Below are positions 17,782 to 27,400 of a DNA stretch of 64,000 nucleotides, piece by piece. The stretch is from Croceibacterium_A sp044506885. GTDB taxonomy: Bacteria; Pseudomonadota; Alphaproteobacteria; Sphingomonadales; Sphingomonadaceae. A program made the translations under genes and the position numbers. Within the stretch, counting starts at the first letter, position 1, and each line of letters opens with the position of its first letter. Where the stretch lies: positions 1 through 64,000 of the forward strand of contig JBIQKC010000005.1 in assembly GCA_044506885.1 (NCBI GenBank), written 5' to 3'. Below the pieces are notes generated by a model. The model made no database searches. It was given only the letters and a program-made list of their open reading frames with translations, and was not told the DNA's origin.

Positions 17782-18539
17782 GCCGCCACTCCCAGCGCCT
17801 TGAGCTTCGCCACCAGTTCGTCGACCGAGCCGACTGTGATCCCCGCCTGCCGCACGGGCGGCTCCGCCACTTTCAGCACTTTCAGGCGCGGGGCCACGTC
17901 CACTCCGGTCTCCGCCACCGGCTTTGTCGCCAGCGGCTTCGACTTGGCTTTCATGATGTTGGGCAGCGAGGCATAGCGCGGCTCGTTGAGCCTGAGGTCG
18001 GTGGTCACGATGGCCGGCAGCTTCAGCGTCACCGTCTCCAGCCCCGCGTCGACCTCGCGCGTCACGGTGACCGCGCCATCGGCCACGTCCACCTTGCTGG
18101 CGAAGGTGCCCTGCGGCCGCCCGGTCAGCGCGGCGAGCATCTGCCCGGTCTGGTTGGAATCGTCGTCGATCGCCTGCTTGCCCAGCAGCACCAGGCCCGG
18201 CTGCTCCTCGTCGACCACCGCCTTGAGGATCTTCGCCACCGCCAGCGGCTCCACCGCCGCGCCCACGTCTTCCGGCGTCTCGATCAGGATCGCCCGGTCG
18301 GCGCCCATGGCCAGCGCGGTGCGCAGCGTCTCCTGCGCCTTGGCCGGACCGATGGATACGGCCACGATCTCGCTCGCCGCGCCCTTTTCCTTCAGCCGGA
18401 TCGCCTCTTCCACCGCGATCTCGTCGAACGGGTTCATGCTCATCTTGACGTTGGCGAGATCGACCCCGCTGCCGTCCGCCTTCACCCGCGGACGGACGTT
18501 GAAATCGATCACCCGCTTCACGGCCACGAGGATTTTCAT
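17778..18539 (-). CDS. etfB: Electron transfer flavoprotein beta subunit
   Basis: AMP-binding partner of EtfA, 253 aa. It opens with MKILVAVKRVIDFNVRPRVK and has MSMNPFDEIAVEEAIRLKEKG, the GKQAIDDDSNQTGQM nucleotide-binding region, and the C-terminal LPNIMKAKSKPL recognition loop. It is the first gene of the etfBA pair; the promoter should lie upstream of 18539. Confidence 0.97.
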   Translation of the reverse strand: MKILVAVKRVIDFNVRPRVKADGSGVDLANVKMSMNPFDEIAVEEAIRLKEKGAASEIVAVSIGPAKAQETLRTALAMGADRAILIETPEDVGAAVEPLAVAKILKAVVDEEQPGLVLLGKQAIDDDSNQTGQMLAALTGRPQGTFASKVDVADGAVTVTREVDAGLETVTLKLPAIVTTDLRLNEPRYASLPNIMKAKSKPLATKPVAETGVDVAPRLKVLKVAEPPVRQAGITVGSVDELVAKLKALGVAA

Positions 18540-18716
18540 CGGCGGAACTCTCCGGCTGCGCTGGTTGCACGCGTAATTATCTTACGCCGCCTTCGCGCCC
18601 CGCGCGGGCAAGGTCAAGGGGGCGAGGGAACGATCCATTCCGGGCGGTACCGGCTGACATCGAATCCTCCCCGTTCACGGCGGAGGCGCCCCGCCGCCCC
18701 CTGCAACGCTAGATCT
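18540..18716. other. Intergenic region upstream of etfB
   Basis: About 180 bases with no gene. It holds a REP-like hairpin around CCTCCCCGTTCACGGCGGAGG (about 18665-18687) but no promoter I can name confidently. Together with the repeat copy at 18717-18883 it makes up the 348-bp gap between etfB and sucC. Confidence 0.5.
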
Positions 18717-18883
18717 TGCCCTGTTGAGGTTGAACCGAGGAAGCCCTCCCCCGATCGGGGGAGGGTTGGGTGGGGGTATCCGACGCCAGCGTCGACGCGC
18801 GGGCCGAGAATACCTTGGGCGGCCTCGCTCCCCACCCCCAACCCCTCCCCGCCGGGGAGGGGAGATTCAATGTCATGCGGACA
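18717..18883. repeat. Palindromic intergenic repeat, copy 2
   Basis: 167 bp, homologous to 14708-14860. It shares the imperfect inverted ends, the proximal CCCTCCCCC...GGGGGAGGG hairpin followed by TTGGGTGGGGGTATCC, and the distal CCCCTCCCC...GGGGAGGGG hairpin followed by AGATTCAAT. The centre differs in length and sequence. It lies 4 bp beyond the sucC stop, where its hairpins could act as the 3' end of the transcript. Confidence 0.85.
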
Positions 18884-18887
18884 GACT

Positions 18888-20087
18888 CTACGCCGCCAGC
18901 TTCACCTCGGCCACGATCTTCTGCGCCGCATCCCCGAGGTCGTCCGCCGGGATGATCGGCAGGCCGGAGCCGGCGAGGATGTCCTTGCCCTGCTGCACGT
19001 TGGTGCCTTCCAGACGCACCACCAGCGGCACCGACAGCGAGACTTCGCGCGCCGCCGCCACGATGCCCTCGGCAATGATGTCGCAGCGCATGATGCCGCC
19101 GAAGATGTTGACCAGGATGCCCTTCACCGCCGGGTCGGACAGGATGATCTTGAACGCCGCGGTCACCTTCTCCTTGCTCGCGCCGCCGCCGACGTCGAGG
19201 AAGTTGGCCGGGAAGGCGCCGTTCAGCTTGATGATGTCCATCGTCGCCATGGCCAGGCCTGCGCCGTTGACCATGCAGCCGATGTCGCCGTCGAGCTTGA
19301 TGTAGGCGAGATCGTGCTTGCTCGCCTCGATCTCCATCGGGTCTTCCTCGCTCTCGTCGCGCAGCGCCTCCACGTCCGGATGGCGATAGAGCGCGTTCGA
19401 ATCGAAGCTCATCTTGGTGTCGAGCACCAGCAGCTCGCCTTTGTCGGTTTCGACCAGCGGGTTGATCTCCAGCATCGAGCAATCGAGCGCGACGAAGGCG
19501 TCGTAAAGCTCCCGCGCCAGCTTCTGCGCCGCCTTGGCGGTTTCGCCTTTCAGCTTCAGCGCGAAAGCCACCGCGCGGCCGTGATGCGGCATGAAGCCGG
19601 TCGCCGGGTCGATGGTCAGGGTGGCGATCTTCTCCGGCGTCTCGTGCGCCACGTCCTCGATGCTCATGCCCCCTTCGGTGGACACGATCATCGCGATCCG
19701 GCTGCTGGCGCGGTCGATCAGCAGCGCGAGGTAGTATTCCTTCGCGATGTCGACGCCGTCGGTCACATAGAGGCGGCCCACCTGCTTGCCCGCCGCGCCG
19801 GTCTGCACGGTCACCAGCGTGTTGCCCAGCATCTCGCGCGCGTTGGCCTCGACCTCGTCGACCGACTTCGCCAGCCGCACGCCGCCTTTCGCCTCTTGCG
19901 GCAGTTCCTTGAACTTGCCCTTGCCGCGCCCGCCGGCGTGGATCTGCGCTTTCACCACATAGAGCGGTCCGGGCAGCTTCCTCGCCCCTTCGACGGCTTC
20001 CTCCACCGTCAGCGCGGCGTGGCCTGCGGGGATGGGGACGCCGAACTTCGCCAGCAGTTCCTTGGCCTGGTATTCATGGATGTTCAT
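18888..20087 (-). CDS. sucC: Succinate--CoA ligase (ADP-forming) beta subunit
   Basis: TCA-cycle enzyme subunit, 399 aa. It starts MNIHEYQAKELLAKFGVP and has the ATP-grasp region (KAQIHAGGRGKGKFKE), EINPLVET, MVNGAGLAMATMDIIK, FLDVGGGA and the C-terminal domain VNIFGGIMRCDIIAEGI. The partner subunit gene sucD is not adjacent in this window, so the pair is split. It is divergent from the phosphatase gene at 20193. Confidence 0.97.
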   Translation of the reverse strand: MNIHEYQAKELLAKFGVPIPAGHAALTVEEAVEGARKLPGPLYVVKAQIHAGGRGKGKFKELPQEAKGGVRLAKSVDEVEANAREMLGNTLVTVQTGAAGKQVGRLYVTDGVDIAKEYYLALLIDRASSRIAMIVSTEGGMSIEDVAHETPEKIATLTIDPATGFMPHHGRAVAFALKLKGETAKAAQKLARELYDAFVALDCSMLEINPLVETDKGELLVLDTKMSFDSNALYRHPDVEALRDESEEDPMEIEASKHDLAYIKLDGDIGCMVNGAGLAMATMDIIKLNGAFPANFLDVGGGASKEKVTAAFKIILSDPAVKGILVNIFGGIMRCDIIAEGIVAAAREVSLSVPLVVRLEGTNVQQGKDILAGSGLPIIPADDLGDAAQKIVAEVKLAA

Positions 20088-20192
20088 TTGCGGATGTCGC
20101 CTTCCGGGAGTCGGGGATGTCGGGGGCTGTGGGCGCATAAGCACAGGGCGCGCCGCTTGCAAAGCCTTCGCCGCGCGCCCAGTTGCGGGACC

Positions 20193-20978
20193 ATGATCGA
20201 CCGCCAGCGCCTCGACGAGATCTGCCGCGAAGCCGGACGCATCGCCATGCGCCAGTGGCCAGGCGCGGGCCATGCGCTGAGGAGCTGGGAAAAGACTCCG
20301 GGCAGCCCGGTGTGCGACGCCGATCTCGAAGTCGACGCTTTTCTCAAGCGCGAGCTGGGCCTGCTGCTGCCTTCGGCCGGCTGGCTGTCGGAAGAAACGG
20401 TCGACCGCCCCGAACGGCTGGCGAAGGGGCTGTGCTGGCTGGCCGATCCGATCGACGGCACGCGCGATTTCATTCGCGGGCGCGCCGGGTGGGCGGTGTC
20501 GGTGGCGCTGATCAGCGCCGGCAAGCCGCTGCTCGGGATTCTCGCCGCCCCGGCGCGCGACGAGTTCTGGGCCGCCACCGCCGGGCAGGGGGCATGGCTC
20601 AACGGCCGCCGTCTCGCCGCCAGCACGCGCAAGGCCCTGCCCGGCGCGCGCGTCCCGGCCGATTCGCTGCCGAAGGAAGACCGCGATCTGACGATGGTGG
20701 ACAAGCCCAACTCGATCGCGCTCAGGATCGCCATGGTGGCCGACGATCGCGCCGATCTGCTCGCCACGCTGCGCTGGGGTTTCGAATGGGACATCGCCGC
20801 CGCCACGTTGATCGCGCGCGAGGCAGGGGCCGCGGTGACCGACGCCTTCGGCCAGCCGCTCAGCTACAACAAGCGCGATCCGCGCGCCTTCGGCCTGCTG
20901 GTCAGCGCCCCGGCCATCCACCGCGCGGCGGTGGAGCGCCTCGCCGGCCGCGCCGCGATCCTCGCTCCGAAAGGCTAA
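20193..20978 (+). CDS. Inositol monophosphatase/CysQ-family phosphatase
   Basis: 261-aa Mg-dependent phosphatase of the IMPase superfamily. The metal-binding signature DPIDGTRDF is at about residues 85-93, an upstream Glu pair is in WLSEETVD, and the C-terminal signature is WDIAAATLIAREAGA. The DADLEVDAFLK segment also fits the family. Substrate could be PAP(S) (CysQ), histidinol phosphate or inositol phosphate, and sequence context does not decide it. Confidence 0.88.
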   Translation: MIDRQRLDEICREAGRIAMRQWPGAGHALRSWEKTPGSPVCDADLEVDAFLKRELGLLLPSAGWLSEETVDRPERLAKGLCWLADPIDGTRDFIRGRAGWAVSVALISAGKPLLGILAAPARDEFWAATAGQGAWLNGRRLAASTRKALPGARVPADSLPKEDRDLTMVDKPNSIALRIAMVADDRADLLATLRWGFEWDIAAATLIAREAGAAVTDAFGQPLSYNKRDPRAFGLLVSAPAIHRAAVERLAGRAAILAPKG

Positions 20979-21012
20979 AGCCGCAAATCCTCCCCCGTTT
21001 ACGGGACCAAAG

Positions 21013-21036
21013 CCCTCTCCCCTTCAGGGGAGAGGG
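21013..21036. repeat. REP-like GC hairpin
   Basis: CCCTCTCCCC-TTCA-GGGGAGAGGG followed by TTGGGAGAGGGG, similar in style to the hairpins of the 14708 and 18717 repeats but shorter. It lies between the phosphatase gene and the OmpA lipoprotein gene, which converge here. Confidence 0.6.
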
Positions 21037-21092
21037 TTGGGAGAGGGGCATGTCAAAGCAAAATCCGTTACCCCTTGGCTCGGGATCGAGAA

Positions 21093-21773
21093 TCAACGCG
21101 CGGCGTTGACCTCTTCTTGGCTGATCGGGGTGATGCGGATTTCCACCCGCCGGTTCTGCGCCCGGCCGGATTCGGTGGCGTTGTCGGCGATCGGATACTG
21201 CTCGCCATAGCCGATCGTCTCGATCCGCGCGCGCGCAACCCCGCGCGATGTCAGATAGTTGGCGACCGAATCGGCGCGCCGGCGCGACAGGTCGAGGTTG
21301 TAGGCGTCCGATCCGGTCGAATCGGTGTGCCCCATCACGTCGACCAGGCTGTTCGGATACTTCTGCAAGCTGGCCGACACTTCGTCGAGCGCGGCGCGGA
21401 AGCTGGGGCTGATGGTGGTCGAATCGACCGCGAAGGTCACTTCGGGCAGGTTGACCAGGATGCCGGTGCCGTCGGGCGTCTCGGTCACGTCGATGCCCGA
21501 TCCGGCGGTCGCCTCGTCCAGTTCCCTGATCTGCTGGTCCATCTGGTAGCCGACGACGCCGCCGGCCACGCCGCCGATGCCCGCGCCCACGATGCGCGCG
21601 GTCTTGCCGCCGATCAGGCCGCCCAGCAGATAGCCGAGCCCGGCCCCGCCGACCCCGCCGATGGCGGTGCGCGAGACGTGGCGCTCGCCGGTGTTGGGGT
21701 CCGTCACGCAGGCGGACAGGCCCAGCAGCGAAGCGGCGGCCAGGCTGGAGATGACGATGCGAGACTTGTTCAT
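21093..21773 (-). CDS. OmpA-family outer-membrane lipoprotein (YiaD-like)
   Basis: 226 aa. A lipoprotein signal (SLLGLSAC, Cys about residue 22) is followed by glycine-zipper segments (GGVGGAGLGYLLGGLIGG and GAGIGGVAGGVVG) and a C-terminal OmpA-like peptidoglycan-binding domain (TFAVDSTTISPSF, VMGHTDSTGSDAYNLDLSRRRA, GYGEQYPIADN, RAQNRRVEIRI). It probably ties the outer membrane to peptidoglycan. A duplicated 16-bp sequence lies just upstream. Confidence 0.92.
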   Translation of the reverse strand: MNKSRIVISSLAAASLLGLSACVTDPNTGERHVSRTAIGGVGGAGLGYLLGGLIGGKTARIVGAGIGGVAGGVVGYQMDQQIRELDEATAGSGIDVTETPDGTGILVNLPEVTFAVDSTTISPSFRAALDEVSASLQKYPNSLVDVMGHTDSTGSDAYNLDLSRRRADSVANYLTSRGVARARIETIGYGEQYPIADNATESGRAQNRRVEIRITPISQEEVNAAR

Positions 21774-21789
21774 GTTGTATTGTCCTCGT

Positions 21790-21821
21790 CTTATTGAACC
21801 GATGTCTTATTGAACCGATGT
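21790..21821. repeat. Direct tandem duplication of 16 bp
   Basis: CTTATTGAACCGATGT occurs twice in a row (21790-21805 and 21806-21821), followed by a partial third unit (CGTTGAAAC). It is in the divergent region between the OmpA lipoprotein gene and the CNNM gene, 17 bp from the former's start, so it probably lies in its 5' UTR or promoter. Confidence 0.85.
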
Positions 21822-21962
21822 CGTTGAAACCTTGTCGCCCATGGAAAGGCTGCGAGCGAAGGACGCGCTCTGGGCTGCGGCACGAAAACGCACGACCGCG
21901 CGGCCTGTTCCAGCTCCAGCCTCTTCGCCTGCGCGCGTCAATCTGCTAGCGGGCGATTTCCC

Positions 21963-23258
21963 ATGTCGCCTTTCCCCTGGTTCGACCTCGCGGTTCTGGC
22001 CGCGCTCATCCTCCTCAACGGCGTCTTCGCGATGTCGGAACTGGCGATCGTATCCGCCCGTCCGGCGCAGTTGCGGGTGGCGGCGGACCGCGGCAGCGGC
22101 GGCGCGAAAGCCGCGCTGGCGCTGGCGGCGGATCCGGGCAAGTTCCTCTCCACCGTGCAGATCGGCATCACGCTCGTCGGCATCGTCGCCGGCGCTTACG
22201 GCGCGGCGACTCTCGGCCCGCCGGTCGGGGAGCGGCTGGCCTGGCTCGGAGTGCCGGCCGATCCGGCCGAGGAGGCGGGTTTCGCGCTGGTCATCGTGCT
22301 GACGACCTTCTTCAGCGTCGTTGTCGGGGAACTGGTGCCCAAGCAGTTCGCGCTGCGCAACGCGGCGCCGATCGCCACCGTCATGGCGCGCCCGATGGCC
22401 ATGCTGGCGAAGATCGCCGCGCCGTTCGTGTGGCTGCTCGATGCCTCGTCCAACCTGCTGCTGCGCCTGCTCGGATTGAGCCACAAGGGCGATCACAAGG
22501 TCACCGCCGAAGAGCTGCACATGATGTTCGCCGAAGCGACCCATTCGGGCGTGATTGAGGAGCAGGAGCGGGCGATGCTCTCGGGCATCATGCGCCTCGC
22601 CGACCGCCCGGTGCGCGAACTGATGACCCCGCGCACCGAACTCGACTGGATCGACGCCAATGCAAGCGAGGACGAAATCCGCGCCGCCATCGCCGGTTCG
22701 CCGCACTCGCTGCTGCCGGTGGCGGACGGTTCGCCCGACAAGGTGCTCGGCGTGGTCAAGGTCAAGGAACTGCTCGCCTGCCTCCTCGCCGGGCGTGCGC
22801 TGCGCCTCGCCGACTGGATTCACCGCGCGGCCGTCGTCCCCGATCAGCTCGATGCGATGGACGCGCTGCGCATGCTCCAGGAATCGGGCGTCGCCATGGC
22901 CATGGTGCACGACGAATACGGCCATCTCGACGGCGTGGTCACGCCCGCCGATCTGCTCGCCGCGATCGTCGGCGGCTTCGCCAGCCATCAGGACGAAGGC
23001 GACGAACCCGAGGTGGTCGAACGCGCCGACGGCTCACTGCTGGTGTCGGGCGCGCTCGCAGCGGATGCGCTGGCCGAACGGCTCGGCATCGAATTCGACG
23101 AAGACCGCGAATTCGCAACCGCCGCCGGCTACGTGCTCTCCGTGCTCCGGAACCTGCCGCAGGAAGGCGAGCATTTCACCGACCAGGGCTGGCGCTTCGA
23201 GGTCGTCGACATGGACGGCCGCAAGATCGATAAACTCTTAGTCAGCAGAGCTGACTAA
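21963..23258 (+). CDS. CNNM/CorC (hemolysin-family) transporter
   Basis: 431-aa inner-membrane protein. An N-terminal DUF21/CNNM domain with about four hydrophobic segments (LNGVFAMSELAIVSARPAQL, then VLTTFFSVVVGELVPKQFALR) is followed by a CBS pair (about residues 210-330, beginning RPVRELMTPRTELDWID) and a C-terminal CorC/HlyC domain (DGSLLVSGALAADALAERLG). The family acts in Mg2+ or Co2+ export and stress. The stop codon lies inside the hairpin of the following terminator. Confidence 0.92.
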   Translation: MSPFPWFDLAVLAALILLNGVFAMSELAIVSARPAQLRVAADRGSGGAKAALALAADPGKFLSTVQIGITLVGIVAGAYGAATLGPPVGERLAWLGVPADPAEEAGFALVIVLTTFFSVVVGELVPKQFALRNAAPIATVMARPMAMLAKIAAPFVWLLDASSNLLLRLLGLSHKGDHKVTAEELHMMFAEATHSGVIEEQERAMLSGIMRLADRPVRELMTPRTELDWIDANASEDEIRAAIAGSPHSLLPVADGSPDKVLGVVKVKELLACLLAGRALRLADWIHRAAVVPDQLDAMDALRMLQESGVAMAMVHDEYGHLDGVVTPADLLAAIVGGFASHQDEGDEPEVVERADGSLLVSGALAADALAERLGIEFDEDREFATAAGYVLSVLRNLPQEGEHFTDQGWRFEVVDMDGRKIDKLLVSRAD

Positions 23259-23269
23259 GAGTGTTTTTT
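23235..23269 (+). terminator. Intrinsic terminator overlapping the CNNM stop codon
   Basis: A 12-bp perfect stem (23235-23246 with 23250-23261) around AGA, followed by TGTTTTTT. The last codons and the TAA stop (23256-23258) are part of the right arm. The stem is AT-rich compared with the surrounding genome, which makes it stand out. Confidence 0.92.
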
Positions 23270-23350
23270 GTTTTCGCCCTCAAGCGCCGGGCGCGGGCAT
23301 CCGCCCGTTTGGCTAGCGCGCCATAAGGCGCGGCGCGCGGTCGCGCTTGC

Positions 23351-23444
23351 GGGCTGCTGGTCGCAGCCCGAACCATCTGCCGACGATGAAGCAGCGCACT
23401 GGTCCGGTTTGCGCAGCGGGCCGCAAGGCCGACTGGCGGCCCGC
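23351..23444. repeat. Two GC-rich inverted repeats in a gene-free gap
   Basis: GGGCTGC-N5-GCAGCCC (23351-23369) and a 9-bp stem GCGGGCCGC-N11-GCGGCCCGC (23416-23444). They lie between the CNNM terminator and the DUF3035 gene. An A-run follows the second on the plus strand, so on the minus strand the T-run precedes the hairpin and it is not a normal terminator for the DUF3035 gene. Nothing else is seen in this gap. Confidence 0.5.
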
Positions 23445-23457
23445 AGCGCCAAAAAAG

Positions 23458-23868
23458 CTATCCGGGAATAACCGCCCGCGCGTCCTGCCCGTCGCCTTCG
23501 GGGGCGACCAGGATCGTGCGCGTGGTCGCGCCCTTGTCGACGGTGAAGGTCGCGGGATCGCCCACGGAGGAGCGGATGCCCGCGTCGGCCTCGCCCGCCT
23601 GTTGCAGCGCGCTCGTCTCCACCGCGCTGCGCGGGGCCGGGCCGCCGAACAGCGCGTCGAGCGCTTCCTGCGCCGCGGTGCCTTCGGTCGGGCGCGGCGC
23701 GCCGGGTTGCGGCGGGACCAGCTCGAAATCGGGCGGAATCATCAGCGGCGCCTGGCGCTGGACGACGAATTCGTCGGGCCGCTCGCGGTTGAGGAAGCCG
23801 CTGCTGCCGCAGGCGGAGAGCAGCGCCGCGCCGCTGGCGACGAGAACGATCCGGGTGGTCTTGCGCAT
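23458..23868 (-). CDS. DUF3035 lipoprotein
   Basis: 136 aa. The lipoprotein signal peptide ends in GAALLSAC with a Cys near residue 20. The family core follows (FLNRERPDEFVVQRQAPLMIPPDFELVPPQPG). The family's function is unknown. In my recollection it commonly sits after lspA in sphingomonads, as here; the gap to lspA is 26 bp. The ATG at 23868 is well supported by the signal peptide. Confidence 0.85.
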   Translation of the reverse strand: MRKTTRIVLVASGAALLSACGSSGFLNRERPDEFVVQRQAPLMIPPDFELVPPQPGAPRPTEGTAAQEALDALFGGPAPRSAVETSALQQAGEADAGIRSSVGDPATFTVDKGATTRTILVAPEGDGQDARAVIPG

Positions 23869-23894
23869 CAGGTAATCTCCGCGGGCCAAAGCCT

Positions 23895-24416
23895 CTATGC
23901 GTCCGCTTCTTGGCCGCCTTGCTCGGCGGCCGGTTTCTCGCGCATGAACAGCGCGCGGGCAAGGATTATCGCCACTCCCACGGTGATCGCTGCATCGGCC
24001 ACGTTGAACACCATGAACGGCCGCACCGTGCCGATGTGGAAGTCGGCGTAGTCGATCACGTAGCCGTAGATCCAGCGGTCGCGGATATTGCCCGCCGCTC
24101 CGCCCAGGATCAGCGCCAGCCCGGCGATGTCCCACAGCTTGCGCTCGCGCAGCAGCCACACGAACACCACCAGCGCGATCAGGCTGGTCACCGCCACCAG
24201 GATCCAGCGCATTTCGGGCGAAGTCGCCGGGAACATGCCCAGCGAAACGCCGTAGTTCTGCGTCCATGTCAGGTCGAAGAACGGCAGCAGGTCGATCCGG
24301 CCCACCTCGTGCAGGTTCCACGGCCCCAGCGCCAGCCCCTTGATCCACTGGTCGAGCAGGAACACCGCCAGCGCCAGGGCGAGGCCGATCAGCCGGTTGC
24401 GCCATTCGCGGGTCAT
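23895..24416 (-). CDS. lspA: Signal peptidase II (prolipoprotein signal peptidase)
   Basis: 173-aa inner-membrane aspartyl protease that cleaves prolipoproteins. Four hydrophobic helices are visible. The catalytic Asp motifs are GGAAGNIRDRWIYGYVIDY and FNVADAAITVG. The conserved N-terminal Asp-Gln is in LLDQWIKG. It overlaps ileS by ATGA (24413-24416), a common ileS-lspA arrangement. Confidence 0.95.
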   Translation of the reverse strand: MTREWRNRLIGLALALAVFLLDQWIKGLALGPWNLHEVGRIDLLPFFDLTWTQNYGVSLGMFPATSPEMRWILVAVTSLIALVVFVWLLRERKLWDIAGLALILGGAAGNIRDRWIYGYVIDYADFHIGTVRPFMVFNVADAAITVGVAIILARALFMREKPAAEQGGQEADA

Positions 24417-27400
24417 GCTACGCCATCCATTCGCGCCACCACTTCCTCACAGCGCCCGCATAGTGCGCCGTCCTCGCTCACTTCGGGCAGCAGCCGCCAG
24501 CAGCGGCCGCACTTGTCGTCCCCGGACCGCCGCACCGCAATCGCCTCGCCCCCGCGCGACACGGCGGCGCTGATGAACAGTTCGGTAAGATCCGCGTCGG
24601 TGAAACCGGCCGGAACCATCGCCGCGGGCACGGTGACTTCGGCCTCCAGGCTCGATCGCACGACCTTCTCCCGCCGCAGCGGCTCGATCGCCTCGGTCAC
24701 CTTCTCGCGCAGGGCGCGCAGTTCGGCCCACTTGCTCTTGAACGCCTCGCCCCCTTCTTCGTCATCCCCGCGAAAGCGGGGACCCAGGGCGTTGTCGGCC
24801 GCGCCTTCGACTGGCTTCCGGCTTTCACGGGAATGACGAAGAGAGGAGAAATCGGGCCATTCCAGCAGATGCACGCTGCCACCCTCGGGATAACGCTCTC
24901 CCCACACCTCTTCGCTGGTAAACACCAGCACCGGCGCGGCATAGCGCGCCAGCGCATGGAACAGCGTGTCCAGCACCGTGCGATAGGCGCGCCGGTTCGC
25001 ATCGCCCGGCGCGTCGCAATAGAGGCGGTCCTTGCGAATATCGAAATAGAACGCGGACAGATCCTCGTTGCAGAAATCGATCAGCGCGCGGGTATAGGTG
25101 TTGAAATCGTATTCCAGCGCCGCCGCGCGCAGCGTCGCGTCCAGCCTGCCCAGCAGCGCCAGCACATAGCGCTCCAGCTCCGGCATCGCCGCCACGTCGC
25201 TTACCCGCTCCGCATCCGTAAAGCCGTCGAGCGCGCCCAGCAGGTAGCGGAAGGTGTTGCGCAGCTTGCGGTACTGGTCGGCCACGCCTTTCAGGATTTC
25301 CGGCCCGATCCGGTGGTCCTCGGTGAAATCGACGCTCAGCGCCCACAGCCGGACGATGTCCGCGCCGTATTCCTCCATCACCTTGTTCGGGTCGATGGTG
25401 TTGCCCAGGCTCTTGGACATCTTCTTGCCGTCGCTGGCCATCGTGAAGCCATGCGTCAGCACCGCCCTGTACGGCGCGCGCCCGCGCGTGCCGCAGCTTT
25501 CCAGCAAGCTCGACTGGAACCACCCGCGATGCTGGTCGCTGCCTTCCAGATACAGGTCCGCCGGCCATTGCAGCTCCGGCCAGCGCCCGCTTTCCAGCAC
25601 GAAGGCGTGCGTCGATCCCGAATCGAACCACACGTCCAGAATGTCGGTCACCCGCTCGAAATCGGCCGCGTCGTATTTCTCGCCCAGCAGCGCCTGCGCC
25701 GCCTCGTCGCTCCAGGCATCGACCCCCTCGGCGGCCACCGCTTCCACGATCCGCCGGTTCACGTCCGGATCGACCAGATAGTCGCCGGTCTTGCGGTCCA
25801 CGAACAGCGTGATCGGCACGCCCCACGCGCGCTGGCGGCTCAGCACCCAGTCCGGGCGGCCGGCGACCATGCTGCCGATGCGGTTGCGCCCCTTCTCGGG
25901 ATAGAACGCGGTCGCGTCCAACGCATCAGTGGCCAGCTCGCGCAGCGTTTTCAGCGGTTCCTGTGCTCCCCCCTCGTTCTCCCAGCGCTGCTCCCACTTG
26001 TTGTCGGGATGCTCCAGCACGCGCTTGTCCATCGGCACGAACCACTGCGGCGTGCAGCGGAAGATTACCTTGGCCTTGGACCGCCAGCTATGGGGATAAC
26101 TGTGTTGATAATCGGCGGACGCGCTGAGCAAAGCCCCCGCCGCGCGCAGGTCCGAACAGACCGGCCCCTCGGGCGCGTTGAACTTGGGGTTGATGACCGA
26201 CATCGAGCGTTCGTCGCTGCGCGGCAGCCACGCCCAGTCCGCGCGATAGCGCCCGTCGGCCTCGACCACGAACTTCGGGGAGATCCCGTGCGCCTTGCAC
26301 AGCTCGAAGTCGTCCTCGCCATGATCGGGCGCCATGTGCACCAGCCCCGTGCCGCTGTCCGTGGTGACGAAATCGCCGGGGAGGAAGGGGCGCGGTGCAG
26401 CATAAAACGCCAGCGCCCGCTCCCACGCTTCGTCGCCCTCACTCCCTCTTTCGTCACCCCGGACCTGATCCGGGGTCCCGCTTCCCTTCCACTCGCCACT
26501 CCCCCCCTTTTCGTCATCCCCGCGAACGCGGGGATCCAGTAAGCTCTCCCCGCCAACTGCAACTGGGTTCCCGCTTTCGCGGGAATGACGAAGGTAGTTG
26601 TAGATGGGGTGGCGGGCCGTAGCGCCTTCCAGTTGCGTGGCCCCCTTGCCGCCGAGAAGCTTTCCCTCTTTTGCGACATCGACACCGAGTTCCTTCGATA
26701 ACATCGAACAGAACTCAGCCTGTCGCGCCATCATTATGAGGTAGCGTTCCCCAGCGACCTCAATCAGATCGTAGGGTTCGACCGGACTGTAGGCGATCGC
26801 TTGGTTGACCGGGATCGTCCAAGGGGTCGTCGTCCAGACTGGGGCTTTTGCGCCGACGAGGTCGGGATCATTGGGAGCGGACATGATCTCGAATGCCACG
26901 TAAATCTGCGTCGAGGTAATATCCTCGTACTCGACCTCCGCCTCCGCCAGCGCGGTCTTCTCCACCGGGGACCACATCACCGGCTTGGCCCCGCGATAGA
27001 GCTGGCCGCTTTCGGCGAATTTCAGCAGCTCGCGCACGATGGTCGCTTCGCTGTCGAACTGCATCGTCAGGTAGGGATTGTCCCAGTCGCCGTTGACGCC
27101 CAGCCGCTTCAACTGCTCGCGCTGCACGTCCACCCAGTGCTGGGCGTAGGCGCGGCATTCGGCGCGGAATTCCTTCGGCGGGACCTGGTCCTTGTCCAGC
27201 TTCTTCTTGCGGTACTGCTCCTCCACCTTCCATTCGATGGGCAGACCATGGCAATCCCAGCCGGGCACATAGGGCGCGTCCTTGCCCAGCAGCGTCCGGG
27301 TGCGGACCACCATGTCCTTCAGCACATGGTTCAGCGCGTGGCCGATATGCATGTCGCCGTTGGCATAGGGCGGCCCGTCATGCAGCACGAACTTCTCGCG

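Noticed and set aside
23416..23456. Hairpin with A-run as terminator of the DUF3035 gene
   Set aside because: On the minus strand the T-run comes before the hairpin and not after it, the wrong order for a rho-independent terminator.
23268..23471. A 67-codon open frame after the CNNM terminator
   Set aside because: It begins inside or just after the terminator, is built of inverted repeats, and lacks a ribosome-binding site.
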